From the NCBI RefSeq assembly GCF_000280925.3, contig NZ_CP012109.1:2252501-2316500 (forward strand): DNA of 64,000 bases, given 5' to 3'. The position numbers and the translations under genes were made by a program. Position 1 is the stretch's first letter. Each line of letters begins with the position of its first letter. The stretch is from Myxococcus hansupus (GTDB taxonomy: Bacteria > Myxococcota > Myxococcia > Myxococcales > Myxococcaceae). Positions 25,884-35,132 of this stretch are shown here, in pieces. The notes beneath the pieces were generated by a model, which ran no database searches, was not told the DNA's origin, and worked only from the letters and a program-made list of their open reading frames with translations.

Positions 25884-28671
25884 AGTGCCAGGGGGACGTC
25901 ACGAGGCCCTGGGCGGTGCCCACGTAGCGAAGCTGCTCCGACGCCACGTGCAGCGTGCTCACGTCCGGGTCTGGCAGGCCTTCGTTCGCGCCGAAGTGGC
26001 TGACGATGTCCGCCGTCAAGTCGTAGCGCACCAGCCCTCCCTTCGTGCCGGCCCAGAGGATGTCTCGGGACACGCCGTCCCCGGGGTGCTGCCGTTCGAA
26101 GTGGAGCGCGCGAACCTCCTCATCCTGCAGTCCCCAGGGCGCGTCTCGCAGGGCGGGGCCGGGCTGTCCCAGCGCGCTGAACCCCATCCGCGTGCCCACG
26201 AAGACCTGTCCCTCGGGGCCCACGGCGACGGACAGGACGTCATCGTCGAGGACGGCGGGCGGCGTATGAAACACCACCGTGACGGTGGCGAGCCCGGGCT
26301 CAAAGTCCTCTTCATCCCAGAAGGTGATTTCCGCCAGTCCTCCGGAGGTGGCGGCCCAGGCCGTCACGTGCAGCGGCGTGGACACGGGGGAGATGACGAG
26401 CTGCCGCACCTCGCGGCCTTCCAGCAGGCGGCGCCCTCCGACGGTGCCCTCGCGTCCTCCGGCCGACGGGTCGCTCGCGCGGGTGAGGACGAGCCCATGC
26501 CGGGTGCCCAGCAGCAGCACGTCTGGTGTCGCCCAGGCGGCCACGGCGGTGACGGCCGCGCTCAGCATCGCCCCCGCGTGGCGTGTGCAGGTGCCGCGCA
26601 CGCAGCGGTGGAGGGTGCCTCCCTCCGTGCCGACGAACAGCGTCTCATCCTCCCCGTTTCGGAGGGTGAACAGCGAGCGCGCTGGCGCATCCACCTCCAG
26701 CCGGGGGACGGTGCTGGACGCCGCATACACCCAAGGCGATGCGCCGTCCGCGTAGCGGAGGCCGTCGGCCGTGAGCGCCATCGCGACCACGGGCCGCTGC
26801 GCGCCAGGCACCGCGCTCAACAACTGCGAGTGGCCAGGGGGTAGCACCGTGAAGGAGGTCGCGGCTCTGCCCACCGCGCCTTGTGAGTCCCTGGCCGTCA
26901 AGACGGTTGTATGTCGCCCGGAGCTCGGGACGGAGAGCGTCGCGGCGGGGAGCGGCGGCACCGTGAAGGTGAGCAGGGGGCCCGACAGATTGTCGAGCCA
27001 GCTCAACTCGGTGATGCTGCTCGAGGTGGCCGCTGCTCTGGCGGAGCCGGTGAGCAGCACGGCCTGTCCCTCGACGCAGGGGCCTCGGCTGCAATCGAGG
27101 AGGCCTTGCGTCACGCTCTCGATTCGCACCTCGGGCGCGCCATTCACATTCACGGCCACGGTGGCGGCGCAGGCGAGGCCCCACGGGTCCGTCGCGGTGA
27201 GCGTCAGCACATGGCGTCCCGGCATGGACAGGCGCTTCGTGGACGTGTTCGGGCCCTGGGCCAGCGCGCCGTCCCGGGAGGACACCCACGTGTAGCGCAG
27301 GCTCGCCCGAGCGTCCTCGGCGTCCGCCGCGGAGCCCACCAGCAAAAGCGGCACGCCCGCGTTCAGGACCGCATCGGGCAGCGGGGACTGGATGGCGCAG
27401 TCGTTGGGTGACGTGTTGACGATGACGCGCACGGGCCGCTCCACGCAGCCTCGCAGTGAGGGGTCCTCGGGGTCCACCGCGCAGGCGGACAGCACCTGGG
27501 CGCCCGCCACGGACAGCACCGCGTTGATTGTCTCTCCCGCGCCCAGGGGCGTGGGCTCCACGTTGGTGGTCCAGATGGGGGCCAGCCACCGCTCCGTCTC
27601 CGGGTCGACGCAGGTCGCGCGCAGCGTGCTCGGAACGCCTTGCCGCAGCCGGGGGCTTTCGCTGGTGGGCAGCTCCATCTCACAGCGCGGCGGGAGGTTG
27701 GTGACCAGCCGCACCCGCACGCTGTCCACCGCGGCGTATCCCTGTCCGTCGACCACGCGCGCCGTCACCGCGTAGTCCCCGGGCGTGGTGAAGGTGTGCG
27801 TCAGCGCCGGGCCTCGCCCCAGGAGCCGGCCGGAGGGTGCCAGCGCCCACTCCACGACGTCGTCCAGGTTTCCCGGGCCGCCTTCGGCTTGGAAGTCCTG
27901 GGCGGTGGCGTGGAAGCGGACGGCCGCGCCATGCGGTGGGGCCTCGCCCTGCTTCACGAAGACCTCGTGGGACTCGGGCTGGGTGATGCGCACGGTGGGG
28001 GCCCGGGTGGCGCGCACCGTGACGCGCACGGTGGCGGAGGCGGAGACGCCGGTGTCCGGGTCCACCGCGGTGCAGCGGAGCGTGTCCTCTCCCGCGACGG
28101 ACAGCGTCGCCCGCACCACGTCACCCGCGGGCAGCGGGCCGGACAGGACGGAGGCCCACTGCACCGCGCGGCCTCTCAGGCGCACGCCCTGCTCCGTCAG
28201 CGCCACGCATTCCAGCCCCAGCACCTCGCCCAGGTTGAACACGCTGCCCGGCGCGGGCCGCGCCACGGTGGCCACGGGGGCGCCCCTCGCGCGGACGTTC
28301 AAGGCCAGGGACGCGCTGGCGGCCAGCCCGCCGGTGTCCATGACGGACGCCGTCAGCAGTTGCTCACCCGGCTCCTGGAAGACGAGGGTGGCCCGCGCGC
28401 CGCGAGCGAGCTGGCCCTCGACGGACGTCACCCACAGCACGCTCGCGTTCAGCGCGGCGCCATCTTCCGCGTCCTCGACGACGGCCTCGACGTCCACGGG
28501 CTGGCCCACGCGCAGCGCGGTGATGTCCGAGGTGACGTGGAGCGACAGATGCGGGGCGGTGTTGGTGGGGGAGACTGGGGGCGGACGTCGCCGCGGCTCA
28601 CAACCCCACACCGAAACGGCACAGAGGGCCACCAGGACGAGCCGCAGCTTCGAGGTGGCGCGATGTGCCAC
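25882..28671 (-). CDS. Large lipoprotein with Ig/PKD-like repeats and a C-terminal propeller-like region
   Basis: 929 residues. GTG at 28671 gives a signal peptide with lipobox (VSVWGC). Residues of about 35-640 hold six or so Ig/PKD-like beta domains, each around 90 residues, with recurring phrases such as TFTTPGDYAVTARVVDGQG and MPGRHVLTLTATDPWGLAC. The last 290 residues contain propeller-like repeats (ETLFVGTEGGTLHRC, DVLLLGTRHGLVLTR, GQVFVGTRMGFSALG, DILWAGTKGGLVRYD, QLRYVGTAQGLV), as in two-component-regulator propellers but without a kinase. It starts 4 bp after the preceding gene's stop and is the last gene of the sigma/anti-sigma/caspase operon. Probably a surface-exposed binding protein. 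Confidence 0.82.
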   Translation of the reverse strand: MAHRATSKLRLVLVALCAVSVWGCEPRRRPPPVSPTNTAPHLSLHVTSDITALRVGQPVDVEAVVEDAEDGAALNASVLWVTSVEGQLARGARATLVFQEPGEQLLTASVMDTGGLAASASLALNVRARGAPVATVARPAPGSVFNLGEVLGLECVALTEQGVRLRGRAVQWASVLSGPLPAGDVVRATLSVAGEDTLRCTAVDPDTGVSASATVRVTVRATRAPTVRITQPESHEVFVKQGEAPPHGAAVRFHATAQDFQAEGGPGNLDDVVEWALAPSGRLLGRGPALTHTFTTPGDYAVTARVVDGQGYAAVDSVRVRLVTNLPPRCEMELPTSESPRLRQGVPSTLRATCVDPETERWLAPIWTTNVEPTPLGAGETINAVLSVAGAQVLSACAVDPEDPSLRGCVERPVRVIVNTSPNDCAIQSPLPDAVLNAGVPLLLVGSAADAEDARASLRYTWVSSRDGALAQGPNTSTKRLSMPGRHVLTLTATDPWGLACAATVAVNVNGAPEVRIESVTQGLLDCSRGPCVEGQAVLLTGSARAAATSSSITELSWLDNLSGPLLTFTVPPLPAATLSVPSSGRHTTVLTARDSQGAVGRAATSFTVLPPGHSQLLSAVPGAQRPVVAMALTADGLRYADGASPWVYAASSTVPRLEVDAPARSLFTLRNGEDETLFVGTEGGTLHRCVRGTCTRHAGAMLSAAVTAVAAWATPDVLLLGTRHGLVLTRASDPSAGGREGTVGGRRLLEGREVRQLVISPVSTPLHVTAWAATSGGLAEITFWDEEDFEPGLATVTVVFHTPPAVLDDDVLSVAVGPEGQVFVGTRMGFSALGQPGPALRDAPWGLQDEEVRALHFERQHPGDGVSRDILWAGTKGGLVRYDLTADIVSHFGANEGLPDPDVSTLHVASEQLRYVGTAQGLVTSPWH

Positions 28672-28675
28672 GGCG

Positions 28676-29800
28676 TTACATCCTTGGCAGGCAGACGCGG
28701 CCCGCCGGCGAAGTCCCACAGCGGCGTTGGCTTGGGCAGTCGCTGTCGGTCGAACACGTCACCGTGCAGGCGCCGCGGAGGCAGATGCCTTCCATCAGGC
28801 CCAGCTCGTGGCAGCCCGCGTTGCTGGTGCAGGGCGTGTCGAGCCTGCGCACGGCATGGCAACCCGCGAAGCGCGCGGCATCCGGCAGGCACCGCCCCGT
28901 CTGGCACGTGAATCCCGGCGCGCAGTGGGCCGCGCAATCCTCGTCTGGCGCGGCATGGGCCGCGGGGCGGCCATCGTCGTCGGAGCTGCACCGGGCAACG
29001 CAGGCGGCGGTGCCTTCGGGCAGGACTTCGCAGTGGCTCCCGGGGGCGCATTGCCAGTCGCCGGTGCACGGCGCGCAGAGCGGACCAGGTCCTTCGCAGC
29101 GGTTGCCCCTGCACGACAGGCCCGGGGCGCAGTGCGAGTTGCCGAAGCATTCGAGGCACTTCGAGTTGGGAGCGCACACCAGCCCCTCCTCGCAGCCGAC
29201 CTCCTCGCAACCCAGGTTGAGGAGCTCCTCGTCCACCTCCAGGTCGACCTTGAGCTCCTTGCGCTCACCCGGTCCCGCGCAGGCCTCGGCGCGGGTGGCC
29301 GGGAAGCCCGTGGCCGACACATTCACCGTGTAGCAGCCGTCTGGCAGGGGGCCCACGCGCAGCCGGCCCTTCGCGTCCAGCAGGAGGCGCTGGAAGGGGG
29401 TGCCCTCCACGGAGACCTCGGCCGCCGACAGGCGAAAGCCGTTGGTCGTCTTCACCCGCATGTCGAAGAAGCCCGCGGGCGTGGGCGCCACCGGTTGCAC
29501 CTGGATGGCCTGGCCGCCCATCACGTCCACGCGGACGCGCGCGGCCTTGTCGGCGGTGGCGACGATGAACAGCTCGGCGGGGCCCGCGGGGACGTTCTCC
29601 AGCGTGAAGCGGCCATCCTCTTCCACATGGCTGCTCATGCCGGGCTGGTCCACCAGGGACACCATGGCCACGGACGCGTCGCTCTCCGTGAGCTGCCCAT
29701 GCACGGTGCCCACGCGGAAGGGCGCGTTCTCCAGGTTGCCGCAGGCCACGACACCTGACAGCAGCAGGGCGGTCCAGGCGATTTGAAACATCGAGCGCAT
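28676..29800 (-). CDS. Cys-rich lipoprotein with carboxypeptidase-regulatory-like domain
   Basis: 374 residues. The signal peptide ends in lipobox GVVAC. Residues of about 40-190 are a beta-rich region of the carboxypeptidase-regulatory/'carbohydrate-binding-like' type (VHGQLTESDASVAMVSLV; GRFTLENVPAGPAELFIV). The C-terminal half is a Cys-rich array of short modules (ECFGNSHCAPGLSCRGNRC, CTGDWQCAPGSHC, CTSNAGCHELG) typical of myxobacterial surface proteins. The start overlaps the caspase gene's stop by one base (TGATG), so translation is coupled. It probably displays disulfide-stabilised modules on the cell surface. Confidence 0.82.
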   Translation of the reverse strand: MRSMFQIAWTALLLSGVVACGNLENAPFRVGTVHGQLTESDASVAMVSLVDQPGMSSHVEEDGRFTLENVPAGPAELFIVATADKAARVRVDVMGGQAIQVQPVAPTPAGFFDMRVKTTNGFRLSAAEVSVEGTPFQRLLLDAKGRLRVGPLPDGCYTVNVSATGFPATRAEACAGPGERKELKVDLEVDEELLNLGCEEVGCEEGLVCAPNSKCLECFGNSHCAPGLSCRGNRCEGPGPLCAPCTGDWQCAPGSHCEVLPEGTAACVARCSSDDDGRPAAHAAPDEDCAAHCAPGFTCQTGRCLPDAARFAGCHAVRRLDTPCTSNAGCHELGLMEGICLRGACTVTCSTDSDCPSQRRCGTSPAGRVCLPRM

Positions 29801-31440
29801 CAGAAGCGGTATCCCGCGCCGGCCCATCCACCCGTGAAACCCACGGCCTGCCCCTGCCCGTCCACGACGACATACGTCAACATGAGCTGCGCCTGGGACA
29901 TCAGCTCCAGCCGCTCACCCACGCGCCACACGATTCCGCCCACCACGCCGGGGCTGACGGTGAAATACCGCTGCCCTCGGGTGGCTGCCTCTACGTCAAA
30001 GGACCGCCCCAGGTACAGGCCGGCCACACGCGGCCCCGCGAACAGCGTCAGCCGCTCCCAACGCCAGAGGTAGGGCAGGGCGGCGCCCGCGGAGAACGTG
30101 GTGTAGCGGAACGGCACCTCGCTCGACGGGGTGAGACGCAGCTCCCGTCTGCCGGTGCTGAAGGCCGCGTCGAAGAGCAGGGCGAAGTCCTGGAGTGGTT
30201 GGTCCTCCAAGCGCAGGGACAGCGCCACCTCGGGGGCCACGGGCAGCAATTCGGCGCGGCTGTTCGCGTCCACGAAGGAGAACATCCCGCCCAGCAGCGA
30301 CAGGGAGCGCCGTGGGAAGGCCTCCGCCAGCAGCCGCTCCAGGGGCAGCCGGTCGCCCACGGCCACGTCCACGTCGCGCCGCATGAGCAGCGAGTCGCCC
30401 TTGGTCAGCTCCACCGTGCGCTTGCCGGGCGTCACCGCGGCGCCACCGGGCAGCTCGGTGCGCGGCTCGCCGTCCACCTTCAACGTGAAGCCGTCCAGGC
30501 GCGGGTTGTAGGAGAACAGCTCCGGGCGGCCGGTCCGGGTGATGCTGCCGGAGAGCACCACCGGGTCCGCGCCCACCTCCAGGATTTCCGCCGACGGACG
30601 CTGTCGTCCTTCCGTGAAGGCGAAGGTGCGGCGGCGTGCGTGGTCATGGGCCTCGGTGGCGGTGACGGCGCCGTCGCCGTTGCGGTCCGCGGCGCCGCTC
30701 AAGCCGTCGATGAGGAAGTGGGTGTAGATGTCGTTGCGCAGGCCCTCGTCCTCGCGCGCCGTCTCCCCCCAGTCGCAGGCGGCGAACACCATGGACGCGC
30801 GCGACGACTCCTCCAGGGGGCGTGCGTAGAAGCCGGCCTTGATGCCCGCCAGCTCCGCCTTCAGCTCCTTGGGCAGCAGGGACTTGCCGCTGCCGCTGTG
30901 GCACGTGGCCAGCACCAGCATGCGCCTGCGGCTGGCCAGCCCGTCGAACTCCGCCTTCAGCGCGTCCATGCTCAGCGCCGTCTGGGGGATGTTGCGGTAC
31001 GACGCGTCCCGCGTGACGAGGTAGCGCCGCAGCTCGCCCTTCGCGTCGCGCGCCAGCGTGCCGTGCGCGGAGAAGTAGACGACCACCACGTCGTCGGGCC
31101 GGTTCGCTTCCTTCTTGAGCTGCCGGAGCGCGGCGAGGATGGCCTCGCGTGTGGTGTCCTCGCGGCGCGTGAGCACGCGCACCTGGTCGAACTTGCCGCG
31201 CGCCGGGTCCTTGAGCGCCGCGCCGAGGTCCCTCGCGTCCTTGCCGGTGTAGCGCAGCCCCTGCCAGCGGGGGTCGTCGAACGAGGCGATGCCCACCAGC
31301 AGGGCCATCCGGCGCGGCTGATAGGCGCTGGACAGCGCGGACTCATCGAGCTTGAGCGGCACCATGCCGCCCTTCACACCCGAAGAGGGCGCCGCGCACG
31401 CGACCAGGCACGTCAGGAGGATGGGAAGGAGTCGCCTCAC
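29800..31440 (-). CDS. Caspase-family (C14) lipoprotein with possible C-terminal outer-membrane beta-barrel
   Basis: 546 residues. The lipobox LVAC follows a short signal peptide. The peptidase C14 domain spans about residues 40-290, with the catalytic dyad His126 (VVYFSAHGT) and Cys180 (LVLATCHSGSG). An EF-hand-like DRNGDGAVTATEAHD follows. The C-terminal 180 residues alternate hydrophobic strands (SLSLLGGMFSFVD, RLTLFAGPRVAGLYLG, GGIVWRVGERLELMS) and end in GAGYRF with a terminal Phe, the pattern of outer-membrane barrels. It is third in the operon after the ECF sigma and anti-sigma genes. Protease substrates are unknown; a cell-surface or periplasmic death or processing role is only an inference. 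Confidence 0.85.
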   Translation of the reverse strand: MRRLLPILLTCLVACAAPSSGVKGGMVPLKLDESALSSAYQPRRMALLVGIASFDDPRWQGLRYTGKDARDLGAALKDPARGKFDQVRVLTRREDTTREAILAALRQLKKEANRPDDVVVVYFSAHGTLARDAKGELRRYLVTRDASYRNIPQTALSMDALKAEFDGLASRRRMLVLATCHSGSGKSLLPKELKAELAGIKAGFYARPLEESSRASMVFAACDWGETAREDEGLRNDIYTHFLIDGLSGAADRNGDGAVTATEAHDHARRRTFAFTEGRQRPSAEILEVGADPVVLSGSITRTGRPELFSYNPRLDGFTLKVDGEPRTELPGGAAVTPGKRTVELTKGDSLLMRRDVDVAVGDRLPLERLLAEAFPRRSLSLLGGMFSFVDANSRAELLPVAPEVALSLRLEDQPLQDFALLFDAAFSTGRRELRLTPSSEVPFRYTTFSAGAALPYLWRWERLTLFAGPRVAGLYLGRSFDVEAATRGQRYFTVSPGVVGGIVWRVGERLELMSQAQLMLTYVVVDGQGQAVGFTGGWAGAGYRF

Positions 31441-31450
31441 GAGGAACCGT

Positions 31451-32254
31451 TCAGGGACGATTCTGGCCGCTTCGGACCCGCACGTCGAACCGGATGATGG
31501 CCAGTTCGGAGCGCTCCCACGCCGGGTTTTCGCCCTCCAACAGTTCCCTGACGGCCTCCGCCGGAGGCGGCCGTCCCGCGGACCCGACCAGCCACAGCGT
31601 CACCGGCCCGGTTTCTCCCGCGAGGCTCACGCCCGCCAGGCCCTGAGGCCCTTGCAGGTCGTGCGTTCCCGCCACCAGCGGGAACTCGCCCAGCAGCTCC
31701 GGACGTTCGCCCTCCCGTTGTTCGAAGAGGAGGGCGGTGCCCGCTTCGGTGGCGTGGTAGCGCAGCAGCAGCACGTCCGAGTCCAGCACCGGGCCGCTCG
31801 GGTCCAGGCGCCGGAGCCCTCCACTCTGGTCGCGCGCCACCACGGACAGCTCCAGCGCGATGCGCGCCGCGCCGCCCTTCTGTCCCGTCCAGTTCGCGGA
31901 CGAATCCTCCGAGCTGGCCACCCGCATGCGCGGGAGCAGGACCAGGGCGAGGACACAGGCCGCGAGGCCTCCCGCCACCAGGCCCCAGCGCCGGAGGCCG
32001 GGCCGCTGGGTGTGCAGCGCGCGGCGCACCCGGGCCAGGCCCACCTCGTCCAGCGGCGCCTCCGCGGCCGCGCGAGGGGCCAGTCCCAGAAGCAGCGCAT
32101 CCACCTGTCCGTCGAGCAGCCCCGGGCCCGCGTGGGCGGCGAGGAACGCCTCGCAGGTGTCGCACGGGTGGGCCAGGTGCTCCGCGAAGTACCTCACGGT
32201 TTCGGCGTCCCGGTGGGCCAGGGCGAGCATCGCGCCGTCATCCAGGTGTCTCAT
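31451..32254 (-). CDS. Anti-sigma factor (membrane-anchored)
   Basis: 267 residues. The N-terminal 50 residues contain a His/Cys cluster (EHLAHPCDTC) like the zinc-binding anti-sigma motif, although spacing differs from HxxxCxxC. One transmembrane helix (LVAGGLAACVLALVLLP, about residues 93-110) separates it from a periplasmic beta-rich domain of about 150 residues. It begins 6 bp after the ECF sigma stop, the usual sigma/anti-sigma pairing. It would hold the sigma factor at the membrane until an envelope signal releases it. Confidence 0.8.
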   Translation of the reverse strand: MRHLDDGAMLALAHRDAETVRYFAEHLAHPCDTCEAFLAAHAGPGLLDGQVDALLLGLAPRAAAEAPLDEVGLARVRRALHTQRPGLRRWGLVAGGLAACVLALVLLPRMRVASSEDSSANWTGQKGGAARIALELSVVARDQSGGLRRLDPSGPVLDSDVLLLRYHATEAGTALLFEQREGERPELLGEFPLVAGTHDLQGPQGLAGVSLAGETGPVTLWLVGSAGRPPPAEAVRELLEGENPAWERSELAIIRFDVRVRSGQNRP

Positions 32255-32260
32255 GAGGAC

Positions 32261-32836
32261 TCACTCCCACCGGCCGGCGAGGACTCGCCGCAGCAGCTCG
32301 CGCTTGATGCGAGACCGGAACCGCTCCAGCCGCATCGTCACCGCGCTTTTTCCCACGCCCAGCTTCTCGGCAATCTCCCGCGCGGACAGTTCACCCTCAA
32401 TGTAGAAGAGGTGCACCGTCCGTTTCTCTTCGCCCTCCGGCAGCTCCGCGATGAGCTGCCGCACCACCTCGATGTCGCGCTCCAGTTGGAGGGCCTCGGG
32501 AAGGTGGGGGACCGTCTCCGGCTCCGGGTCCGCCACGTCCTCCTCCAGCCGCCGGGTGTTCGACTTCCGCTCCAGTCGCGTCCGGGCCCGGTTGCGGGCA
32601 ATGGACAGCAGCCATGACTCGAAGGCCCCGGGCTCCTTCAGCCGAGGGAGCGCCCGGAATGCCCGGACGAACGTCTCCTGGATGACGTCTTCCACCTCAT
32701 CCGGGTCCAGTGGAGCGAAGCCCCCCACCAGCCGCGCCACCTGTGGACGCGTGCGCCGGTAGAGCTCGCTGAAGGCAGACGCCTGCCCCAGCGATGCCCG
32801 CCGTACCCACTCCGTCAGTCCCTCCGACGCACCCAC
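32261..32836 (-). CDS. ECF-family RNA polymerase sigma factor
   Basis: 191 residues with both ECF regions: sigma-2 ([20 protein letters not shown] ... [17 protein letters not shown]) and sigma-4 ([39 protein letters not shown]). The GTG at 32836 is preferred because a GGAGG site lies four bases upstream; a GTG at 32872 would add 12 residues but has no ribosome site. It heads the operon that continues with an anti-sigma factor and three lipoproteins. ECF factors usually drive their own operon, so this sigma probably controls the caspase lipoprotein gene. It is divergent from serC. Confidence 0.93.
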   Translation of the reverse strand: MGASEGLTEWVRRASLGQASAFSELYRRTRPQVARLVGGFAPLDPDEVEDVIQETFVRAFRALPRLKEPGAFESWLLSIARNRARTRLERKSNTRRLEEDVADPEPETVPHLPEALQLERDIEVVRQLIAELPEGEEKRTVHLFYIEGELSAREIAEKLGVGKSAVTMRLERFRSRIKRELLRRVLAGRWE

Positions 32837-32994
32837 CTGTCCTCCAGACCCCCGCGAACAGCCTCCGGCCACAGCACCGGTGGGCGCCGCCGCTTCCCCG
32901 GAAGCAGGCAGGCAGCCTTCTTCTCGCTGGCACCGAGGGGGGCGCTGGGGGAAGAATGTCTCCGCGGCCGTTCATTTCAAAAAGGGACACTGCC

Positions 32995-34083
32995 ATGCGC
33001 ATCATCAACTTCAACGCCGGCCCGGCCGGTCTGCCACTGCCCGCCCTCGAGCGCGCTCGCGACGAGCTGCTCGACTTCCAGGGCTCCGGCATGTCGGTGA
33101 TGGAGCACAGCCACCGCGGCCGGGAATACGAAGCCGTTCACGAGGAAGCCATCTCCTTGTTGACCCGGCTGTTGGGCATTCCCGACACCCACCAGGTCCT
33201 CTTCCTCACCGGAGGCGCTTCCCAGCAGTTCGCCCAGGTGCCAATGAACTTCCTGTCTCCGGGCACCTCCGCCGACTACCTCATGACGGGGGTGTGGAGC
33301 GAGAAGGCGTTCGACGAGGCGAAGTATTACGGCACGCCGCGCGTCGCGGTGAGCACGGCGCAGCCCGACAAGCGCTACACGCGCGTGCCGCGCCAGGACG
33401 AGCTGCGCCTGGACCCGAACGCCGCGTACGTCCACCTCACCAGCAACAACACCCTCTTCGGCACGCAGTGGCACACGTTCCCGGACGTGGGCGGCGTGCC
33501 GCTGGTGGCGGACATGAGCTCGGACTTCCTGTGGAAGGGCATCGACGTCAGCCGCTTCGGGCTCATCTACGCGGGCGCGCAGAAGAACCTCGGGCCGTCG
33601 GGCGTCACGCTGGTGGTGGCGGACAAGGCGTTCATCGCTCGCGGTCGCAAGGACATCCCGAAAATCTTCCGCTACAGCACGCACGCGGAGAACAACTCGC
33701 TCTACAACACGCCGCCCACCCTCGCGATCTACCTGGTGCGCAACGTGCTGGCCTGGGTGGAGTCCGTGGGCGGCCTCGCGCGGCTGGAGGAGTGGAATCG
33801 GGAAAAAGCCGCGCTGCTCTATGGTGCCATCGACCGGCACGCGGACTTCTTCCGCGGACCGGTGGAGCGCGATTCCCGTTCAGTGATGAACGTCGTCTTC
33901 CAGCTCCCCTCCGAAGCGTTGGATGCGGCCTTCGTCGCTGACGCAAAGCAGCAAGGAATGGTGGGGCTCAAGGGGCACCGCACGGCCGGAGGAATCCGCG
34001 TTTCCATGTACAACGCGGTGAGCGTGGAGAATGTGAGGACCTTGGTGTCCTTCATGGACCACTTCGTGAAGACACGCGGCTAG
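32995..34083 (+). CDS. serC: Phosphoserine aminotransferase
   Basis: SerC transfers an amino group from glutamate to 3-phosphohydroxypyruvate in serine synthesis (and a related step in PLP synthesis), in the cytoplasm. 362 residues, typical. The start [14 protein letters not shown] is the family hallmark; the PLP-binding Lys lies in [15 protein letters not shown], and the [10 protein letters not shown] and [11 protein letters not shown] blocks are intact. ATG at 32995 is preceded by GGGACAC. It is followed 41 bp later by a chalcone isomerase-like gene. Confidence 0.96.
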   Translation: MRIINFNAGPAGLPLPALERARDELLDFQGSGMSVMEHSHRGREYEAVHEEAISLLTRLLGIPDTHQVLFLTGGASQQFAQVPMNFLSPGTSADYLMTGVWSEKAFDEAKYYGTPRVAVSTAQPDKRYTRVPRQDELRLDPNAAYVHLTSNNTLFGTQWHTFPDVGGVPLVADMSSDFLWKGIDVSRFGLIYAGAQKNLGPSGVTLVVADKAFIARGRKDIPKIFRYSTHAENNSLYNTPPTLAIYLVRNVLAWVESVGGLARLEEWNREKAALLYGAIDRHADFFRGPVERDSRSVMNVVFQLPSEALDAAFVADAKQQGMVGLKGHRTAGGIRVSMYNAVSVENVRTLVSFMDHFVKTRG

Positions 34084-34124
34084 GCTGCGTCCAATCGCAC
34101 GGATTACCCACACCCGGAGGATTC

Positions 34125-34682
34125 ATGAAAACGACGCTGACCACTGTCGCGCTGTCCCTGCTGCTCGCCGTCCCGGCCTTCGCCAAGGATGTCGCGGGGG
34201 TGAAGTACCCGGAAACGGCCACCGTTGACGGCAAGGAGCTGAAGCTCAACGGCGTGGGCTTGCGCAAGAAGGTGGTGTTCAAGGTCTACACCGCGGGGCT
34301 CTACCTGGAGACGCCGTCGAAGGACGGCGCGGCCATCATCAGCTCCGATCAGATCAAGCGCGTGCGCATGTACATGCTGCGCGACCTGGACAAGAAGACC
34401 ATCGTCGAGGCCATTGGTGACGGCTTCAAGAAGAACGCGGGCAGCAAGCTCGCGGAGCTCCAGCCCAAGCTGGACACCTTCAACGCGGCCATCCCGGACG
34501 TGAAGAGTGGTGACGAGCTCATCCTCACGTACATCCCCGGCAAGGGCACGCAGGTGTCCAGCAAGACGGGCAAGGAAATCTCCGTCGAGGGCAAGGACTT
34601 CTCCGACGCGCTCTTCTCCGTCTTCGTCGGGAAGAACCCGGTGGATGGCAGCCTGCGCGACGGGATGCTCGGCAAGGACTGA
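34125..34682 (+). CDS. Chalcone isomerase-like periplasmic protein
   Basis: 185 residues with a Sec signal peptide cleaved after AFA (VPAFA-K). The mature protein matches the chalcone isomerase-like fold family (GKELKLNGVGLRKKVVFKVY ... GLYLET; LRDLDKKTIVEAIGDGF; LTYIPGKGTQVSSKTG). Bacterial members are periplasmic, probably bind fatty acids or other hydrophobic ligands, and lack proven isomerase activity. An AGGATT purine site precedes the ATG. It is followed by a strong terminator, so it ends the serC transcript if cotranscribed. Confidence 0.88.
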   Translation: MKTTLTTVALSLLLAVPAFAKDVAGVKYPETATVDGKELKLNGVGLRKKVVFKVYTAGLYLETPSKDGAAIISSDQIKRVRMYMLRDLDKKTIVEAIGDGFKKNAGSKLAELQPKLDTFNAAIPDVKSGDELILTYIPGKGTQVSSKTGKEISVEGKDFSDALFSVFVGKNPVDGSLRDGMLGKD

Positions 34683-34710
34683 GTGACGCGCGCGCCTGAC
34701 GCGCCGTGGG

Positions 34711-34742
34711 CGCCCCGTGTCTCCTGGTCGAGGCACGGGGCG
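34711..34742 (+). terminator. Terminator after the chalcone isomerase-like gene
   Basis: CGCCCCGTG (34711-34719) pairs perfectly with CACGGGGCG (34734-34742), with extra CTC/GAG pairing inside the loop. The tail TCGTCGTTTC is T-rich for this genome. Confidence 0.75.
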
Positions 34743-34862
34743 TCGTCGTTTCAGGAGGCCGGGTGCAATGGGGCGGGCGCCCGTTCGTAGGCAAGGGTGA
34801 CGGCCGCCGCTGCACGTGGGCGGGAGGTCTGATAGCAACCGGAGGGTTCGAAGGAGGTCGTC

Positions 34863-35111
34863 ATGGGAATCTGTTCGTGGCTGATACTGGGCGGAATCGC
34901 GGGTTGGCTGGCCAGCATCATCAAGGGCACCAACGCGCGCATGGGCCTGTTCGCCAACATCGCCACCGGCATCGTCGGGAGCATGCTGGGTGGTTTCATC
35001 TTCAACCTGATGGGCGGCTCGGGTGTGACGGGCTTCAACCTCTGGTCGCTGCTGGTGGCGACGGTGGGCTCCGTCATCCTCATCAGCATCGTCCAGGCCA
35101 TCCGGAAATGA
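34863..35111 (+). CDS. GlsB/YeaQ/YmgE-type small membrane protein
   Basis: 82 residues with three hydrophobic segments and the characteristic Gly pattern (SWLILGGIAGWLASIIKG; GLFANIATGIVGSMLGGFIF; LLVATVGSVILISIVQAI). These 'transglycosylase-associated' proteins are small inner-membrane proteins, often stress-induced; their role is unclear. A strong site GAAGGAGG lies four bases or so before the ATG. It stands alone between a terminator and a convergent radical SAM gene. Confidence 0.92.
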   Translation: MGICSWLILGGIAGWLASIIKGTNARMGLFANIATGIVGSMLGGFIFNLMGGSGVTGFNLWSLLVATVGSVILISIVQAIRK

Positions 35112-35132
35112 CGCCCGCCGCCGCGCCCCTGC

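Noticed and set aside
32837-32872. Earlier GTG start for the ECF sigma factor
   Set aside because: No ribosome site, whereas GTG 32836 has GGAGG at an ideal distance and starts closer to the sigma-2 region.
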